Source: Axinella damicornis (Eukaryota; Porifera; Demospongiae; Axinellida; Axinellidae). From it: a stretch of DNA of 64,000 bases. Below, one piece after another: positions 24,733 through 36,890 of the stretch. The stretch is from assembly GCA_963931865.1 (NCBI GenBank), contig OZ007507.1:16390681-16454680 (forward strand), given 5' to 3'. Position numbers and translations under genes: made by a program. How positions within the stretch are numbered: the first letter of the stretch is position 1; the number at the start of each line of letters is the position of its first letter. The notes below the pieces were generated by a model that saw nothing but the letters and a program-made list of their open reading frames with translations, did no database searches and was not told the DNA's origin.

Positions 24733-25056
24733 GCAATTAGTAGATTTCATCATCAACTGGAGGCTGAAAATGTATCTTTGGATCGTAGGCATGGTTTTCT
24801 TCCACAATACTCTGATGATAAAGGCAATGGCAGTCAATTTCATGATCTGATGACGACAGCACTGTTGGCAAGCTTGCATGCAAGTTGGATCCAGTTCTCG
24901 TTCCAAATGCTGAGCAGTTAAATTCATGTTGAGTTCTCCAGCAGTCTGTGATCATTCCAGTTGCCACTGTGGAGTTTCCATCTCTGGATATCTGTAGTGA
25001 TCCACCCGAACCTAATGTATCGTTCACTACACTGCCCTTGCCCCCATCAGGAAGTG
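24733..25056 (-). pseudogene. receptor gene 3: truncated relic
   Basis: Part of the fourth (FN3/Ig-like) exon (GGSLQISRDGNSTVATGM...) is fused directly to the last residues of the tail (IVEENHAYDPKIHFQP ... DDEIY, stop at 24737). The membrane segment and most of the tail are deleted, small indels disturb the part after ATGMITD, and the exon is cut at the block boundary near 25056. Closest to gene 5. No 5' exons are present, so it cannot encode a receptor. Confidence 0.85.
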
Positions 25057-25064
25057 GTAACTTA

Positions 25065-28000
25065 ATTTAATGTGGTAGGTAGACTCCATCATAAGTTGGT
25101 AGGGTTGTACAGTTAACTTGTTGTTGTACCGTCCCTTCCTACCTTTTCCCCATAATTATGGCATCCATGTCTTGATATTATTATCATACTTGTTGAAGAT
25201 TCCTCCATGCAGTTTGCCTTATCTCTATCAATGCTACAAGCTTTACAGTCGTTCGCTGTCAACCTTCTGCCACTGTAACTACAATATTTTTGTTACCCTT
25301 GAGCTCCAAATATAGCCTTGTTAAGTAGCTCTAGCTACTACTGTAACAGTTGTATGTCTACACTGATAATTCAATGTGAAAATCAGGTAGTTATGGTAGC
25401 TACGTATTTTAGCCTTCACAAGCAGGAAGCAGAATGGATCCCAAATGGCTTGGGCCCTATATGTACAATTACCCAAGAGCTGGGCAACAGTTCAAAGTGC
25501 ATGACAACCCGTTATCATGAGGGTGAATGGAACCCACCTCAAGACCTATCACACCCCTCAATCCGTCCACTAGTTGAAGAACCAGTGCGGTATCTAATGA
25601 GCCCATAATTTTACATACCTGCAGTGAGCAATATAACCACTGAAGGAAAATCGCCTTTGAGTATGAGTCAATTACTAATAGTCCTTTTGTGCTAGCTACC
25701 TGAGGACTTGAAAGCTAGCTATCACAAGCATAGCATTTGTCTCAGAACTGTAATATGACCATAATAATACAGTAGCTACCATTTTTGGTAGGTTACATGT
25801 GCTGGCAGGATGTTACCGAAGTATAACATCCTACTTTGCATGGCTTGATATCCGCTGTTACTAATGTAATCATTGTTGTGGGTTTTTAGGGAATTACTGA
25901 AAACAAACATCCTTCAATAGCTCGAGGGCACCATCAGCAGGAGATACATGACATTGTGTATTGTCTTATTCAGTTACAGTAGGATGTACACAGCCATGAT
26001 ATACTGGTTACATGTTTGAGGTGTACTGAAATACATACATCATGTTCCACAAGGTCTTGCTAAAGTTGCTTGTTAGCTAGTACCTCTAGTTTATTGCAGT
26101 GCATGTAGAACGATCTTGTTGGTAATTACTGCTTGTATAATTGCAATTACTCAAGCACCGAATAGCATGCCATGGTTCACTGTAATCCACTAGAATTGCA
26201 ATTAAACTTTGACAATTACAATTGCCATTACAATACCATGATGAAAATTACTGAATTTATGCAACTTTAAAATATAGTGTTTTTGCGTACATAAATGGGC
26301 AATCATACCAGTAATTGTGCAGTGGAACTTCAATCACAAGTGAAAAGTGAAATACAATAACAACCAACTACAATTCAATCACAATAATAAATTATTCATT
26401 ACGGCAGCCCTGATGTGGAAGACATTGGTTAGCAAAACATCTTTTCAATAGCTTTAAATTGTAACTAACCTCTTTGTCACATGACCTAGCCAGATGCAGA
26501 TTACATAATGTCGTTACAGAAGAGTGCACTCCAACATCATCATTACTTTTGATTCATTAGTACAAGTCTTAACAACAGAGCCTGCAAATCTTCAGTCACA
26601 TGACACTTGGCAATCAGTTTGAGCTTTCCTTCTCAGTGGGAGATGGGTTGGAGATTGGGTTAATGATCTTGTAAGCATAGTTGTCTGTCAATATTATCTC
26701 ATCCTCTCCAGGAGAAGAATTGCTAGGATGGAAGGAGATACTTCTGTCCACGTACATATACTCACCACCTGAAGCCGTTCGTGAACTCCTGCAGCACTTG
26801 GCATCGCCATCAGCAACTGCATACACAGGTGATGAGGGTAGTACCACAATGTAGTCATGCCCATGAGGATACACCTCTGGTGCGATATTGTCAGTGTTAC
26901 TTCCATTCTGTCGGATTTTGGTGGGATTACTGTGGGTGGGATTACTGAGGGCGGGATTACTGTGGGTGGGATTACTGTGGGCGGTATTACTGTGGGCGGG
27001 ATTACTGTGTCTGGTATGTGGCATTTTCCTGTTGCCGCTTATATCATTTTGTGCTGGTCTGCATTCCCTCATTTTAGTACGCATACATGCACATGTGACT
27101 ATAATGGCCACCCCCAAAGCAACAGTGCCAACCATGACTGCTGGGACTACGGTCGAAAGGAAGAGAGTCACTGAGGAACTGCTTGGTTCTGTAGTTGGAG
27201 TGGTGCCTGAGTTCACAGTGGTTGATACTGAGGGGGTGCTAGATACTGAGGTGCCGGTTGATACTGAGGGGGTGCTAGATACTGAGGTGCCAGTTGGTAC
27301 TGAGGTGGCGGTTGGTACTGAGGTGCCGGTTGATGCTGAAGTGGCAGTTGAAGTAGAAACCGTTTGGGTGTGTTCATCCTCTATAACGAATGAAGAGAGG
27401 TAATTCTAGGTTAGTGCCTGGGTACAATACAAAGATTGCAACCCTCTCACTGCATGGTTTGTGCTAGTCCCTGCATGTCCTTTCATGAGAAATGCTCGAG
27501 TAGTATAATGCTATGTAGATCCTGCAACATTCTTAGGTACGTAACGGGTAGCTAACCATATATAGGTGCTGAACTGCTATAGCAAATTGATAATTCCATT
27601 TTTACACTCAGCCACATGCCTTTGATAAAATGCAACAAGGAAGTGCCTAAGGCAACAGATATCATTATCGAAACACATAATCATGTATGATGGGCAATGT
27701 TTATCATCTGTTGCTAACCTGTTGATCTTTCTAGTGTAAGGTTGGATGGCAAAACTATTGGTAAATCTGCATGCAGGTTGACCCCAGCTCTTGTTCCAAA
27801 TGCTTGAACAGTATATGTTGAGTTCTCCTGCAGGCCTGCAAATGTTCCAGTGGCCACTAAGGAGTTGGCGGCTCTGGATATCTGTAGTAATCTGTCTGAG
27901 CTCAATGTACTGTTCACTGCACTCAACTGTACCAGACAGCCATCCGCCCTCGCCCTCATCAGGAAGTGGCAAGTGACAGTAGCACTCTCACCTTCTGACC

Positions 28001-31000
28001 CAACCTCTGCTGTGATCCTTTGTAGACCTGTGGTCACTGCAAGTGGATAAACCATTATTACAAGGTAACTAGCTAAGGTGCAAGGTATGGTTGCAGTTGT
28101 AGGGGCAATGGAGTATCTTGATTCAATTTAAAGAACCATTGACAGATCAATGACTAGCAGTAGATTGAATAATGACGAGCATAGATAATCTACCTTACTG
28201 ACAGTGCAGTGAATAATACTTACACAGAGTAAATGGGTCAGATGAGGGTTGTATGAGACCAGTGAGTACGTTTCGTAGTTGTACTTGGATTGTGTAGTAT
28301 TCATCCTGAAAGAGGTTTCGTAGGTTGTAGATCAGAAATTGTCGACCAGTGATTCGAAATGGAAAGTTGTCAAGGTAAGCACCAAAGTGCACAGCTCCAC
28401 TCTGTACTTGAAACACCAGTTCATATCGATTTCTGATTAGGACAGCCTTTGAAAGGGGAGAAAAAAAAAGCTCTGTTAGTTTGGAATTATATTATCTTCC
28501 ACAGTAACATTCAGGTTCAGTTGCTATCTCATTTAGAACCTTCCCCCAGAACCAACAGCAGGCAGTGGAACCCCTTAGACTAGTGGCTGTGGCTGGCTAC
28601 GGGCCTGATATTCAGCTACTAACCAACTATTAATATTCAAGAAATGGCTAAATGTGCTTATAATTCCTGCACTGCTTACAAACGGGGCTCTGATGATCAT
28701 TTCTGCGTCAACACCTCCATTTAGAAGTGCAGCTGTGGCAGATACTTCAATGGGATACTGATCTGCACAGGGACAAGAAGTTAGCAATAAGATCCTGTGG
28801 GTCATAAGACAGTCAGTAACTGTTGTTTGCTGGTTCATACATGCATAGTGCTAATCATAATGCAGTATAAAAGGATGTAAACATAATTATGTGCAAGGTT
28901 ATTAAAGGAGAGCAAAAAAAGAAATAGACAATGCACTGTTTCAACAATACATAGTACTCACTCAAGAACAGTTGTCCATTTGCAAGTGTGCAAAACATCA
29001 CACAAGCTGCAGCCAGTACTTTCACAACCAGCATACTCATTTTCAATTGTGAGAAAGTTATCACTCTTTCAAATTTAGTGGCTTAAACTTGCTAATTGTA
29101 CATTCTGTGCATAATAGATGTTAGCCATGCATTTCTAGTCATACCTATACAGCGTCAGGAAGTTGATGCAATAAGTAACCTGTGTAGTGATCTGTAGCCA
29201 CATCCTTATGCTGGAATACATAACAACCACGAACGTTGACCATAGTAGAGCCAGGAGAAATGTGTTGCATGTAGTGCTACGAGAAAATTGAGTAACATTC
29301 TGTAACCATTGTTGATGTTGAATTTAGCTAAACAAATTATACCTGTATAGATTTTAGCAGTGGTCTCAACAGCTAGTCAAAAGGTATACCCACCCCCATA
29401 TTTCTGCAACCTCCATAAGATCATGCTGTGGTGCTGTGGTGATGTATAAGGTGTCAAACAAGCATCACTGTCTCCCTTGCCCCTTTGTTGTCTGTCTACC
29501 TCATAGTTTCTTTGAGATTTTGAGTTTATAACTGATACAAGTCCTCCTGCACGTTCTGCCTGCTAGCACCGGTGCAGCCAGGCCAGTGCTGGCTGAATAG
29601 CTATTTGCTACCGTACAAGGTTATACCATTGTGATGACAACGGTAGATCTCGAGGTGTAATCCTACATGGCTAGAGCTGTACGTTATGCTAGTGGGATAG
29701 CAATGGTATTTACCTGCAAAGAAGTAATGCATGGATAAACTCGTGACATTGCTACTACACTTTAAGAATAACTGGAAAGCATGAATTCTATATCCCATGC
29801 TGGTCAAGAGTGCATGGTTTGGATTGGGGTCGTGATACAATGTGTCCGCTTGTTCCAGTGTCTTCACAAGTGAGAGGCCATTTGAATGTTTGTAACCAAA
29901 GTTTCCCTTTACTTGTCACCAACAAACATCCTACAAACAAGGTACACAAGTAGGTTACCCCTTCCATGCCAGACACACTGTATGAATCCCTAAGAGGAGT
30001 GTTGGGACCTGCACATGCTTGTTTTATTGAGCTAGCTGCTTTCCAATTGCAACTGATGTAGTCAAGAACCCATGTTTTTTTTTGCAGTCATATAAATCAT
30101 GTGAGGTTAAATATAATTATACTGTACAGTTCAATAAACCAGATACAGCATTCATGTGCAGTGTGACAATTCGCTGAAAGGGACATCACGAAATCAAGGG
30201 TGCTTGTAGAGCATAGCATATAGACATAAGATGAAACGTTTTGCTGCTTAACTGTGCCAATCAGTAATAGATCTCATCATCAACTTGAGGCTGAAAGCGT
30301 ATATTGGCATCGTAGGCACGGTTTTCCTCCACACTAATCTCATAATCTGATGATAAAGAGTTACTTTTCTGGACATTAGGATGAAAAGAGGTGTTCTCGT
30401 TCACGTAATACTCTTCTTCCTCCCCTTGTGTAGCTGTACATGCATTACTGCAACCCTTAGAATCAACAACATGAGGATGAACATGTATCTTTGCATCGTA
30501 GGCACGGTTTTCTTCCACAATAATCTCGTGACCAGATGATGAAGAGTTACTTTTCTTGACATTGGAGAATTCATTCACGTAATATTCTTCTTCCTCTCCT
30601 TCTGTAGCTTGGCGTGTGCCACTGCAACCTTCAGGATCAGCAACAGCATACAATGGCGATGTTGGCTGCACCTTAACTTTCACATAGTCATATGGAAAAG
30701 GATCCACCGCATGATGACCGTTAGTCAATTCATAACCTTTGCTTCGCTCAGTAGGGATCGTACTGTGCTCAGGACATACATGCATTCCCTTTTCCTCATC
30801 CATTGCATTTTTCTTTCTCTTTCTTACTATCGTCAAGGAGACAATACATGTAGTCATTGCAATAGCCACTCCCGAGAGGGCAAAGATGCCACCCACTGAT
30901 GTAGGTATGGCAATAATGAGGAGAGTGGATGCCCCATTCTCACTCGGTTCTTCTTCTTCTTCATCTGGAATGTTAGTATCGTTTTCGGTTGTAGGTCTCG

Positions 31001-31460
31001 TTGTAGTTATGGTTGGAACTATGGAGTAATTGACTGTTGTAATGTTTGTGTCAGGAGGGGTGACTGCATGAATAAAAGCAGACATTAATATTTCCTATAT
31101 ACAGCTTGCTCATTCTTTGTGGGCTGAAAGCTATACATGCACAGTCATGCACAAAAGACCATCCTATAGGCCAACATTGCAAGAAACTTTACTTACCTTC
31201 TGGTCTTTCTGTGGTGACAAGGTTTGATGGCAGCACTATTGGCAAGCTTGCATGTAGGTTGGCTCCAGCCCTTGTTCCAAATGCCTGAACGGTATATGTT
31301 GAGTTCTCTAGCAAGTCTGTGATCATTCCGGTTGCCACTGAGGAGTTTCCATCTCTGGATATCTGTAGTGATCCCCCCGAATCCAATGTACTGTTCACTA
31401 CACTCCATTGCACCAGGCAGCCATCAGCCCTTGCTCCCATCAGGAAGTGGCAGGTCACCA
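25065..31460. repeat. segmental duplication, block 2
   Basis: Counterpart of 19548-25056. It carries receptor gene 4 complete and the 3' half of gene 5. It is longer than block 1 because it retains the full gene 5 tail exon. Confidence 0.85.
26614..29040 (-). CDS. receptor-like gene 4: duplicate of gene 2 with longer stalk and repeat
   Basis: Exons 29040-28962, 28762-28680, 28446-28224, 28036-27719 and 27380-26614; the first four match gene 2 exon for exon in length (79, 83, 223, 318 nt) and phase. Predicted 489 residues. The last exon is 129 nt longer: the extracellular stalk has extra TGTSVP/TGTSVSSTPSVS units and the tail has about six HSNPT-type repeats against three in gene 2. The tail ends NYAYKIINPISN where gene 2 has NYAYSVPLTQS. 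Single TM (STVVPAVMVGTVALGVAIIV). Tyrosine motifs DYIVVL, SPVYAV and EYMYVD are kept. Confidence 0.75.
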
Positions 31461-33261
31461 TAGCATCCTCAAACCCAGCCTCTGCTGTAATACTCTGGAC
31501 ACTTGTGGTCACTGCACAGATGGGAATAAGAGTTTATAGTCATGTAAAGACACCTTCCAAACAGCCACTATTGTCATTCACTGGCCCCTTTTAAAAAGGG
31601 TCAGTGAATTACGATACTATTTGTATTCCAGATCTTACACCAACTTCCTTTTCCCTTACTGCATGACAGTATATGTTTGTGTGCATGTGAGCGTAAAACT
31701 ATCCCAAGTGTGGTAATAATTCCTGATTGCTGAAGTGAAGTGTATGTTTGCATGTTCTCCGCTGAATTATGATAGCACCTATACGGCAATCAAATACAAT
31801 GACATCACATGATAGCCGTACAAGCTTGTCACTCACTCAGCCAAAACGGGTCAGACACTTGGATGATGTCACCAGATCCCCTATTATCCTGTATCTGGAT
31901 GGTATACAATTCATCCTGCTCAAGGCCATCCAGCTGGTAGGCCAGAAACCCCTGTGGTGTTCTTGATCTTGTGAAGCTTCTTAGGATTCTGAGGAAGATG
32001 ATGGTTACCATCGATCCTCTATTATCCGGTCTAAAAATCACCTCATACAATGGGTTCAGAGCCACATCCTGGAATGGAAGGAGTGATACTAGTTACAGCT
32101 GCTTTTTTAAGTGATGATGTCGTCACCATCCCCAATGAGGCCCATGGAGAACCTGCATGTATGAACACCTGCTGCATTGGGGATGCCGCATACCTGGGTT
32201 ATCTATTCATAAAATAATAAACTGAACTGAATTGTCACTGGTCTCTGCACCTCCTAGCCTCGTAACCAGGCATTCACCCCATGAAGCATTTGTTGCTTGA
32301 AGGCCCTTCAAGTGACAATGCTGGGGTGAGGCCCGGCTATGCACCTTCAAAGTTCAAGTGCCAGCTAATTGCACGAAATTGGCAGTGTGAAAATGCAGGG
32401 AATTGAGTTGGAAGAAATGTTTATTCTGCATTAGCTATATACTATGCCAGTATTGCTTTAATTAGCTACCAGTTTATTAGTAAACGTTTGTGGGTTATCA
32501 TTATCATTATCATTAGAGTCTAGTTAGTAATTATACCCTAACTTAAAAATACCAGCACTATAGTGGAGATAAGAGATTTTCTGCCTAGAATCAGTTATTG
32601 TTTGCTGAAGTAGTTTCCAGTTGCCCAGCACTATAATTATTATGAAAGGTGTTGAGTTGCTGTCACAGTTGTGCTATAGATCACTACCGTAATTTTGTTA
32701 CCTCCAGGAAGAACGTCCCTAAAGCTGATTCCACCCTTAGACTGCACAAAAAGCAATAATGTATATATGCTTGATAAGGATTCTCCATTACATAGTAGCA
32801 TTGAGTACATCTGACAAGACACAGTCCATTCCCAAGCCCCCGCTCAGCCTATCGCTTGCAGTATGGAGCTGGGAATGAGGTTAGTCCATGCACAGCAACA
32901 AAGTTTCCTAGCCAGTATGCATGTTTATTTTTATAGTCACTTGAATCTTACATTAGGAACTTCTATAATCATTTCTGCAATCACACTTTCATCTTGCAAC
33001 ACTGCTTGTGCAGTAACTTCAATCCTGAAGAAATCTGCAAAAGGGACAGATGGAATAAATATACTTGTGTGTAGTCCCATATAATATACAGAGCACAAAT
33101 GTTTAGGTGCACTGGACCCTAGTATTGCAATCATGGCATTCCACACTTCTTCTCCACATCATTGTTTTCCAGCACTGATCTAGCTAACATGAACGCAAAT
33201 GCAACCAGCTGCTCTGCATTGATCTCAGACATGAAACACACACACACATGCACACACACAT

Positions 33262-33348
<87 letters not shown>

Positions 33349-33351
33349 CAT

Positions 33352-33413
<62 letters not shown>

Positions 33414-33555
33414 GTACACACACTTGCAATGCAAGTGTGTGTACGTGTGTGTGTGTGTGTAGCATGTACACACGCACACACACACACTGTCACACACACA
33501 AACACGCATGCATGCGTCACACAAATGCACATATGCAAACACACACCCACACACA

Positions 33556-33600
<45 letters not shown>

Positions 33601-33715
33601 CTGTAGCTAACAAGCAAAACTCACTCAGAAGGAGCTGTCCATTTGCTACAAAGCAACAGGAAACCAAAAGGAGCAGTTGTGTAACCAGAACACTGCACAG
33701 ATCCATCAATCTCAT
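30261..33715 (-). CDS. receptor-like gene 5: two FN3/Ig-like domains, TM, YVN-containing duplicated tail
   Basis: Exons 33715-33625 (signal peptide, LVTQLLLLVSCCFVANGQLL), 33034-32952, 32068-31837, 31511-31197 and 31063-30261, phases 1-0-1-1, 507 residues. The last exon has a Thr-rich stalk (TTTRPTTENDTNIP), an acidic run, a TM (LLIIAIPTSVGGIFALSGVA), a KKRKK-like stop-transfer, and a long tail in which about 66 residues are repeated: each copy has GEEEEYYVNE and VEENRAYDA. YVN fits the Grb2 SH2 consensus. Other tyrosines are GYELTN, PYDYVKV, SPLYAVAD and SDYEISV. An upstream in-frame ATG at 33736 gives a longer leader. The first intron holds a large CA/TG tract. Confidence 0.75.
32069..32640. 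other. intron 2 of receptor gene 5, no coding seen
   Basis: Holds two loose inverted-repeat stretches (CCATCCCCAATGAGG ... TGCATTGGGGATG at 32128-32186 and GGCATTCACCCC ... GGGGTGAGGCC at 32269-32332), probably decayed small elements. Confidence 0.45.
33236..33600. repeat. long CA/TG tract with an internal palindrome
   Basis: About 360 bp of CA repeat. Near 33411-33460 it switches strand: GTACACACACTTGCA is followed by TGCAAGTGTGTGTAC, so the arms can pair. It lies in intron 1 of receptor gene 5. Long Cys/Val and His/Thr frames here are translation of the repeat. Confidence 0.95.
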
Positions 33716-35230
33716 TTCTGAATGGAAACACTGCATGCAACAATCATGCAGCTACACTTTCATCCGCAGAACAGTTCTGTCACAAATTCTGTCGTTCAGC
33801 ATTCCTCTAGCCTATATAACTGTGGTTGCACTGCACATGCAGGGTAGGATGTTGATGGTGCTGCAAGGATGCCTGATCAGTATTATCAACTATCACTAAC
33901 AATAGAATATTTAGAAATGCAACACTTCATTGACTGATTGTCCTGTAATTGGATCTGCATGTGACCTTGAGGAAGGGTGGTCAACAGTTGATACAATCAG
34001 GACATGGTATTCAGTGGCCTCAGTAAGCAAACACCACTCTCATTAACCATGCACAGCCGTGTGGCACAAGACGAAAGTCATGCCTATAATTCTTCAGCTG
34101 AGGTTATGCATACTTTCATGTTGCCTGGTAACTACATCTCACTAGCATTAACCATGGTGTCTCTATGCTTTGACTGGACTGGACCACTGTATTCACACTT
34201 TGATTATAATGGGACTCATGCACTTGCCTGCAGAGGTGCTGCTTGGTAATGCCCAAGCATAGTCCCATTGTAGCGTGCAAGAAATGCACTTGGAGCAGAT
34301 GAGAAATGATTGCATGAGTGCTAACATGAAGTCTAAACACCAGGTATTGATACAGGGGTGGATTGAGGATTCGCCATCGACTACTTGATAGAGTGGATTA
34401 ATGCACTGCACAGTGCACCGTCCTGGCTCTGGAGGTGTAGCAGGCATTTAATTTAGCTAGCTGTGTCTATAATATTAATCTCCTAGCTGTTGAGTTATAA
34501 TTATATCAAAGATGTTGCATGCAGTATGTATGTATGTATGTATGTATGTATGTATTATGTATGAATGTGAAAGTGCAGTATAATTAGTCCAGATCCAACA
34601 TGTAGCTAGAGCGACAACAATTCAGAGCAATGCTATCATCGTACCAGTCCACACCTTCATGCATGATGGCTATACTACCTTCAATCGGATAGCTATAATA
34701 CGTAAGTTGGACAACACTGTCTTGCAGGTTAGTTAGTGGTAGGTTTTACATTAGCAATGCATTTTCTTCTTTTACGCTTTTCTCCTATCCTGAAAGACAT
34801 TCCCCAATAATTATGCTTTTGCAAAGTAGCAGGTCCTATTCTTGTTCCACATGCGACTCTGAGTGATCCATGATTAGAATAGTTCAAAGTTCAAGAAACT
34901 GTGAGATTGGTATATTGCATTATTTGACGCACATCCATTCATAAATTCTGTCCCTATTATGCTCGAAACTATGACAGCAGAATAATATGCCAGCATAATT
35001 TAGTATACTCTACTGTCCCTATATGGCCTGCATATTGTACACAAGCCTAGGCTACGTAGTGGGCTACAATTCCGACTCAGTAGCCAGTATAGTTCATATC
35101 TCACTATGACCGTCAGTCTAGCAATCTGGAGAGGGATGTTCAGGTCAGCTGGTTATTATAATTGAAGATCCCTGTCGAGAAAACGTCCAGTTATTTATAA
35201 TAATAATATAATAATAATAATAATAATAAT
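33716..35230. other. upstream region of receptor gene 5, no gene seen
   Basis: Contains a (GTAT)n tract at about 34523-34555 and an AAT-rich run at 35200-35230. No exon with supported splice sites. Confidence 0.55.
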
Positions 35231-35450
35231 AGGGCCGAGAAGCAAAGTGGGCTAACCCACAAACAGCAATTTACACCCCCTTGATGTGGGAGTCCTTGCA
35301 AAATGTGTTTCAAGCAATTTCCAGCTTTCAATTTTTTGGAAATATCCCACATTTGTCTGAATGTAGTCATTGATTTTTAATCCAGTTTTGAACATTTCAC
35401 ACTATTCCCCACACTTCATTGTGGGTTGGCCCACTTTGCTTCTCAGCCCT
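35231..35450. mobile_element. MITE with ~30-bp terminal inverted repeats
   Basis: AGGGCCGAGAAGCAAAGTGG at the left pairs with CCACTTTGCTTCTCAGCCCT at the right, continuing into GGGYTAACCCACAA. 220 bp, non-coding, inserted next to an AAT repeat. Superfamily not assigned because the target duplication is obscured. Confidence 0.85.
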
Positions 35451-35574
35451 TCTATTATCAAGTCTATATAACATGTTCCCATTTCTACTGACAAATTTTC
35501 AAACTGAACTGTTTGCACGTTACAGCAGTAGTAGTGATTAACTACAGCAGTAGTAGTGAATACCTGTTATTGTG

Positions 35575-35576
<2 letters not shown>

Positions 35577-35608
<32 letters not shown>
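35577..35608. repeat. poly-G run
   Basis: Roughly 32 consecutive G bases; the length is likely imprecise in any assembly. Followed by a GGGGTCCCCAT-type repetitive stretch to about 35730. Confidence 0.9.
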
Positions 35609-35609
<1 letters not shown>

Positions 35610-36042
35610 CTCAATTCCAACTTAACACGCATCTGGGTCACAATTAATTTTTCACAAAGGGGTCCCCATACCTCAACTTGGGGGTCCCCATTTCTCCAGG
35701 GGGATCCCCATTTTTCCAGGAGCATCCCCATTGGGCTGGAGCACGCCGCTTCGCGCCGCTCATAATTAAGCTTATGCTCCCTACCGGGGTTACCAACATG
35801 AACACACACACACAAAGGCTGTTATATATTCGCTAGTGCTCGAAGCTTTGGCTGGCATGGCTGTAGCTCCCGAACCAAGTAACAGAGAACTCAAAGTGCG
35901 ATGCGTTAATTTTCCTCCCGCTCCTGGCGTTCGGCCGCATGTCGGTGGCTTACTCCACTAATCATATAGTGATAACAAGTTTCTGTATAAAACGCCTATA
36001 CCGCGAGAGTGCAATTATTTCTGTAATCTGCACTGCTTTTAG

Positions 36043-36112
36043 CCAATCAGCTGCTGATTACACTTTTTTGCACTGGTACGAGTGCAAAAAAGTGTAATCA
36101 CGAGCTGATTGG
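36043..36112. repeat. perfect-arm hairpin
   Basis: CCAATCAGCTGCTGATTACA and AGTGCAAAAAAGTGTAATCA... pair over about 30 bp around a 6-bp loop (GGTACG). Confidence 0.85.
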
Positions 36113-36201
36113 TTAATGCCGCAGCGGTTTCTACGTGGTTTCTAGGTTCGAACAGAAAAGTAAACAAACGATTATCGAGTGCATAAAGGTAGCTAAGCGT
36201 C

Positions 36202-36351
36202 ATGGCAGAGGGTAGCTACTGGTCAAATGAATTTCCTGTCCCACTACTGCGTTTCTTCATGAGAGCGTGTGCGAAAATACCGAAGATCGATGTCGCTGGG
36301 GCGGGAGAACTCGTACTCAACGCGACTGACACACCGGAACTGAACCATTGA
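36202..36351 (+). CDS. possible small protein, 49 codons
   Basis: CGTCATGGCAG is a good initiation context and opens MAEGSYWSNEFPVPLLRFFM ... TPELNH before TGA. Codon content looks protein-like and GC-richer than the neighbourhood. It could be a stand-alone small ORF or a first exon read through its donor. Family not recognised. Confidence 0.3.
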   Translation: MAEGSYWSNEFPVPLLRFFMRACAKIPKIDVAGAGELVLNATDTPELNH

Positions 36352-36744
36352 CAATAAACAGCATGGCGATGCTGCCACACCCACTGCTCCGCCTACGAGC
36401 AATGCTTACCAGGTCCCTAGCCGGAGCGCCCAGGAGTTGCCACGCGGCCTGAAGGATACCGACAACCAACAACTGGGCCCGTACGGCGGCTTGAGACGGT
36501 GGCAAAAACAGCGTGGCATCACAGTAGCTACGTATACCACTGTGTGAGGCTAGTGCTGGTGATCAATTCAAGCATGCAGTACGCTACTACACAGCGTCAA
36601 GGACCTCCTGCCTACACAATATGGACTGATACCGGACTGATAGCTGCATCCGTGTCGTTGCATGTACTTTCTGTGTACGGTTATTGCTGTATCAAAGATT
36701 CTTTGCTGTGCAACTGATTGATAACTCAGTTTCTATATGATTAA

Positions 36745-36890
36745 TATGTGATAGCATGATTTGGAGTGCAATTTTGGGAATTAATTGCACTCGTAAGGTC
36801 AGTAATTTCACTCGGCTTCGCCTCGTGAAATTACAAACCTTACTCGTGCAATTAATTCCCAAATTGCACTCCAAATCATGCTATTACATA
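36745..36890. mobile_element. 146-bp foldback element
   Basis: Nearly complete palindrome from TATGTGATAGCATGATTTGG to CCAAATCATGCTATTACATA, centre at CGGCTTCGCCTCG. Lies just upstream of the third glycosyltransferase-like copy. Confidence 0.85.

Larger units (their letters stand above)
19548..25056. repeat. segmental duplication, block 1
   Basis: Matches block 2 (about 25065-31460) in order and orientation: CATAAGTCGGTAGGGTT at 19579 versus CATAAGTTGGTAGGGTT at 25090, TTGTTGAAGATTCCTCCAT, the whole of receptor gene 2 versus gene 4, the GTGAGAGGCCATTTGAATG region (23938 versus 29871), and the gene 3 relic versus the 3' exons of gene 5. Block 1 ends inside an exon at CAGGAAGTGG (about 25056), beyond which similarity stops. 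Confidence 0.85.

Noticed and set aside
32702..32743. A 40-nt micro-exon in receptor gene 5 (TCTAAGGGTGGAATC... after TTTGTGCAG)
   Set aside because: Including it shifts the frame of the next exon; without it phases match the three paralogues.
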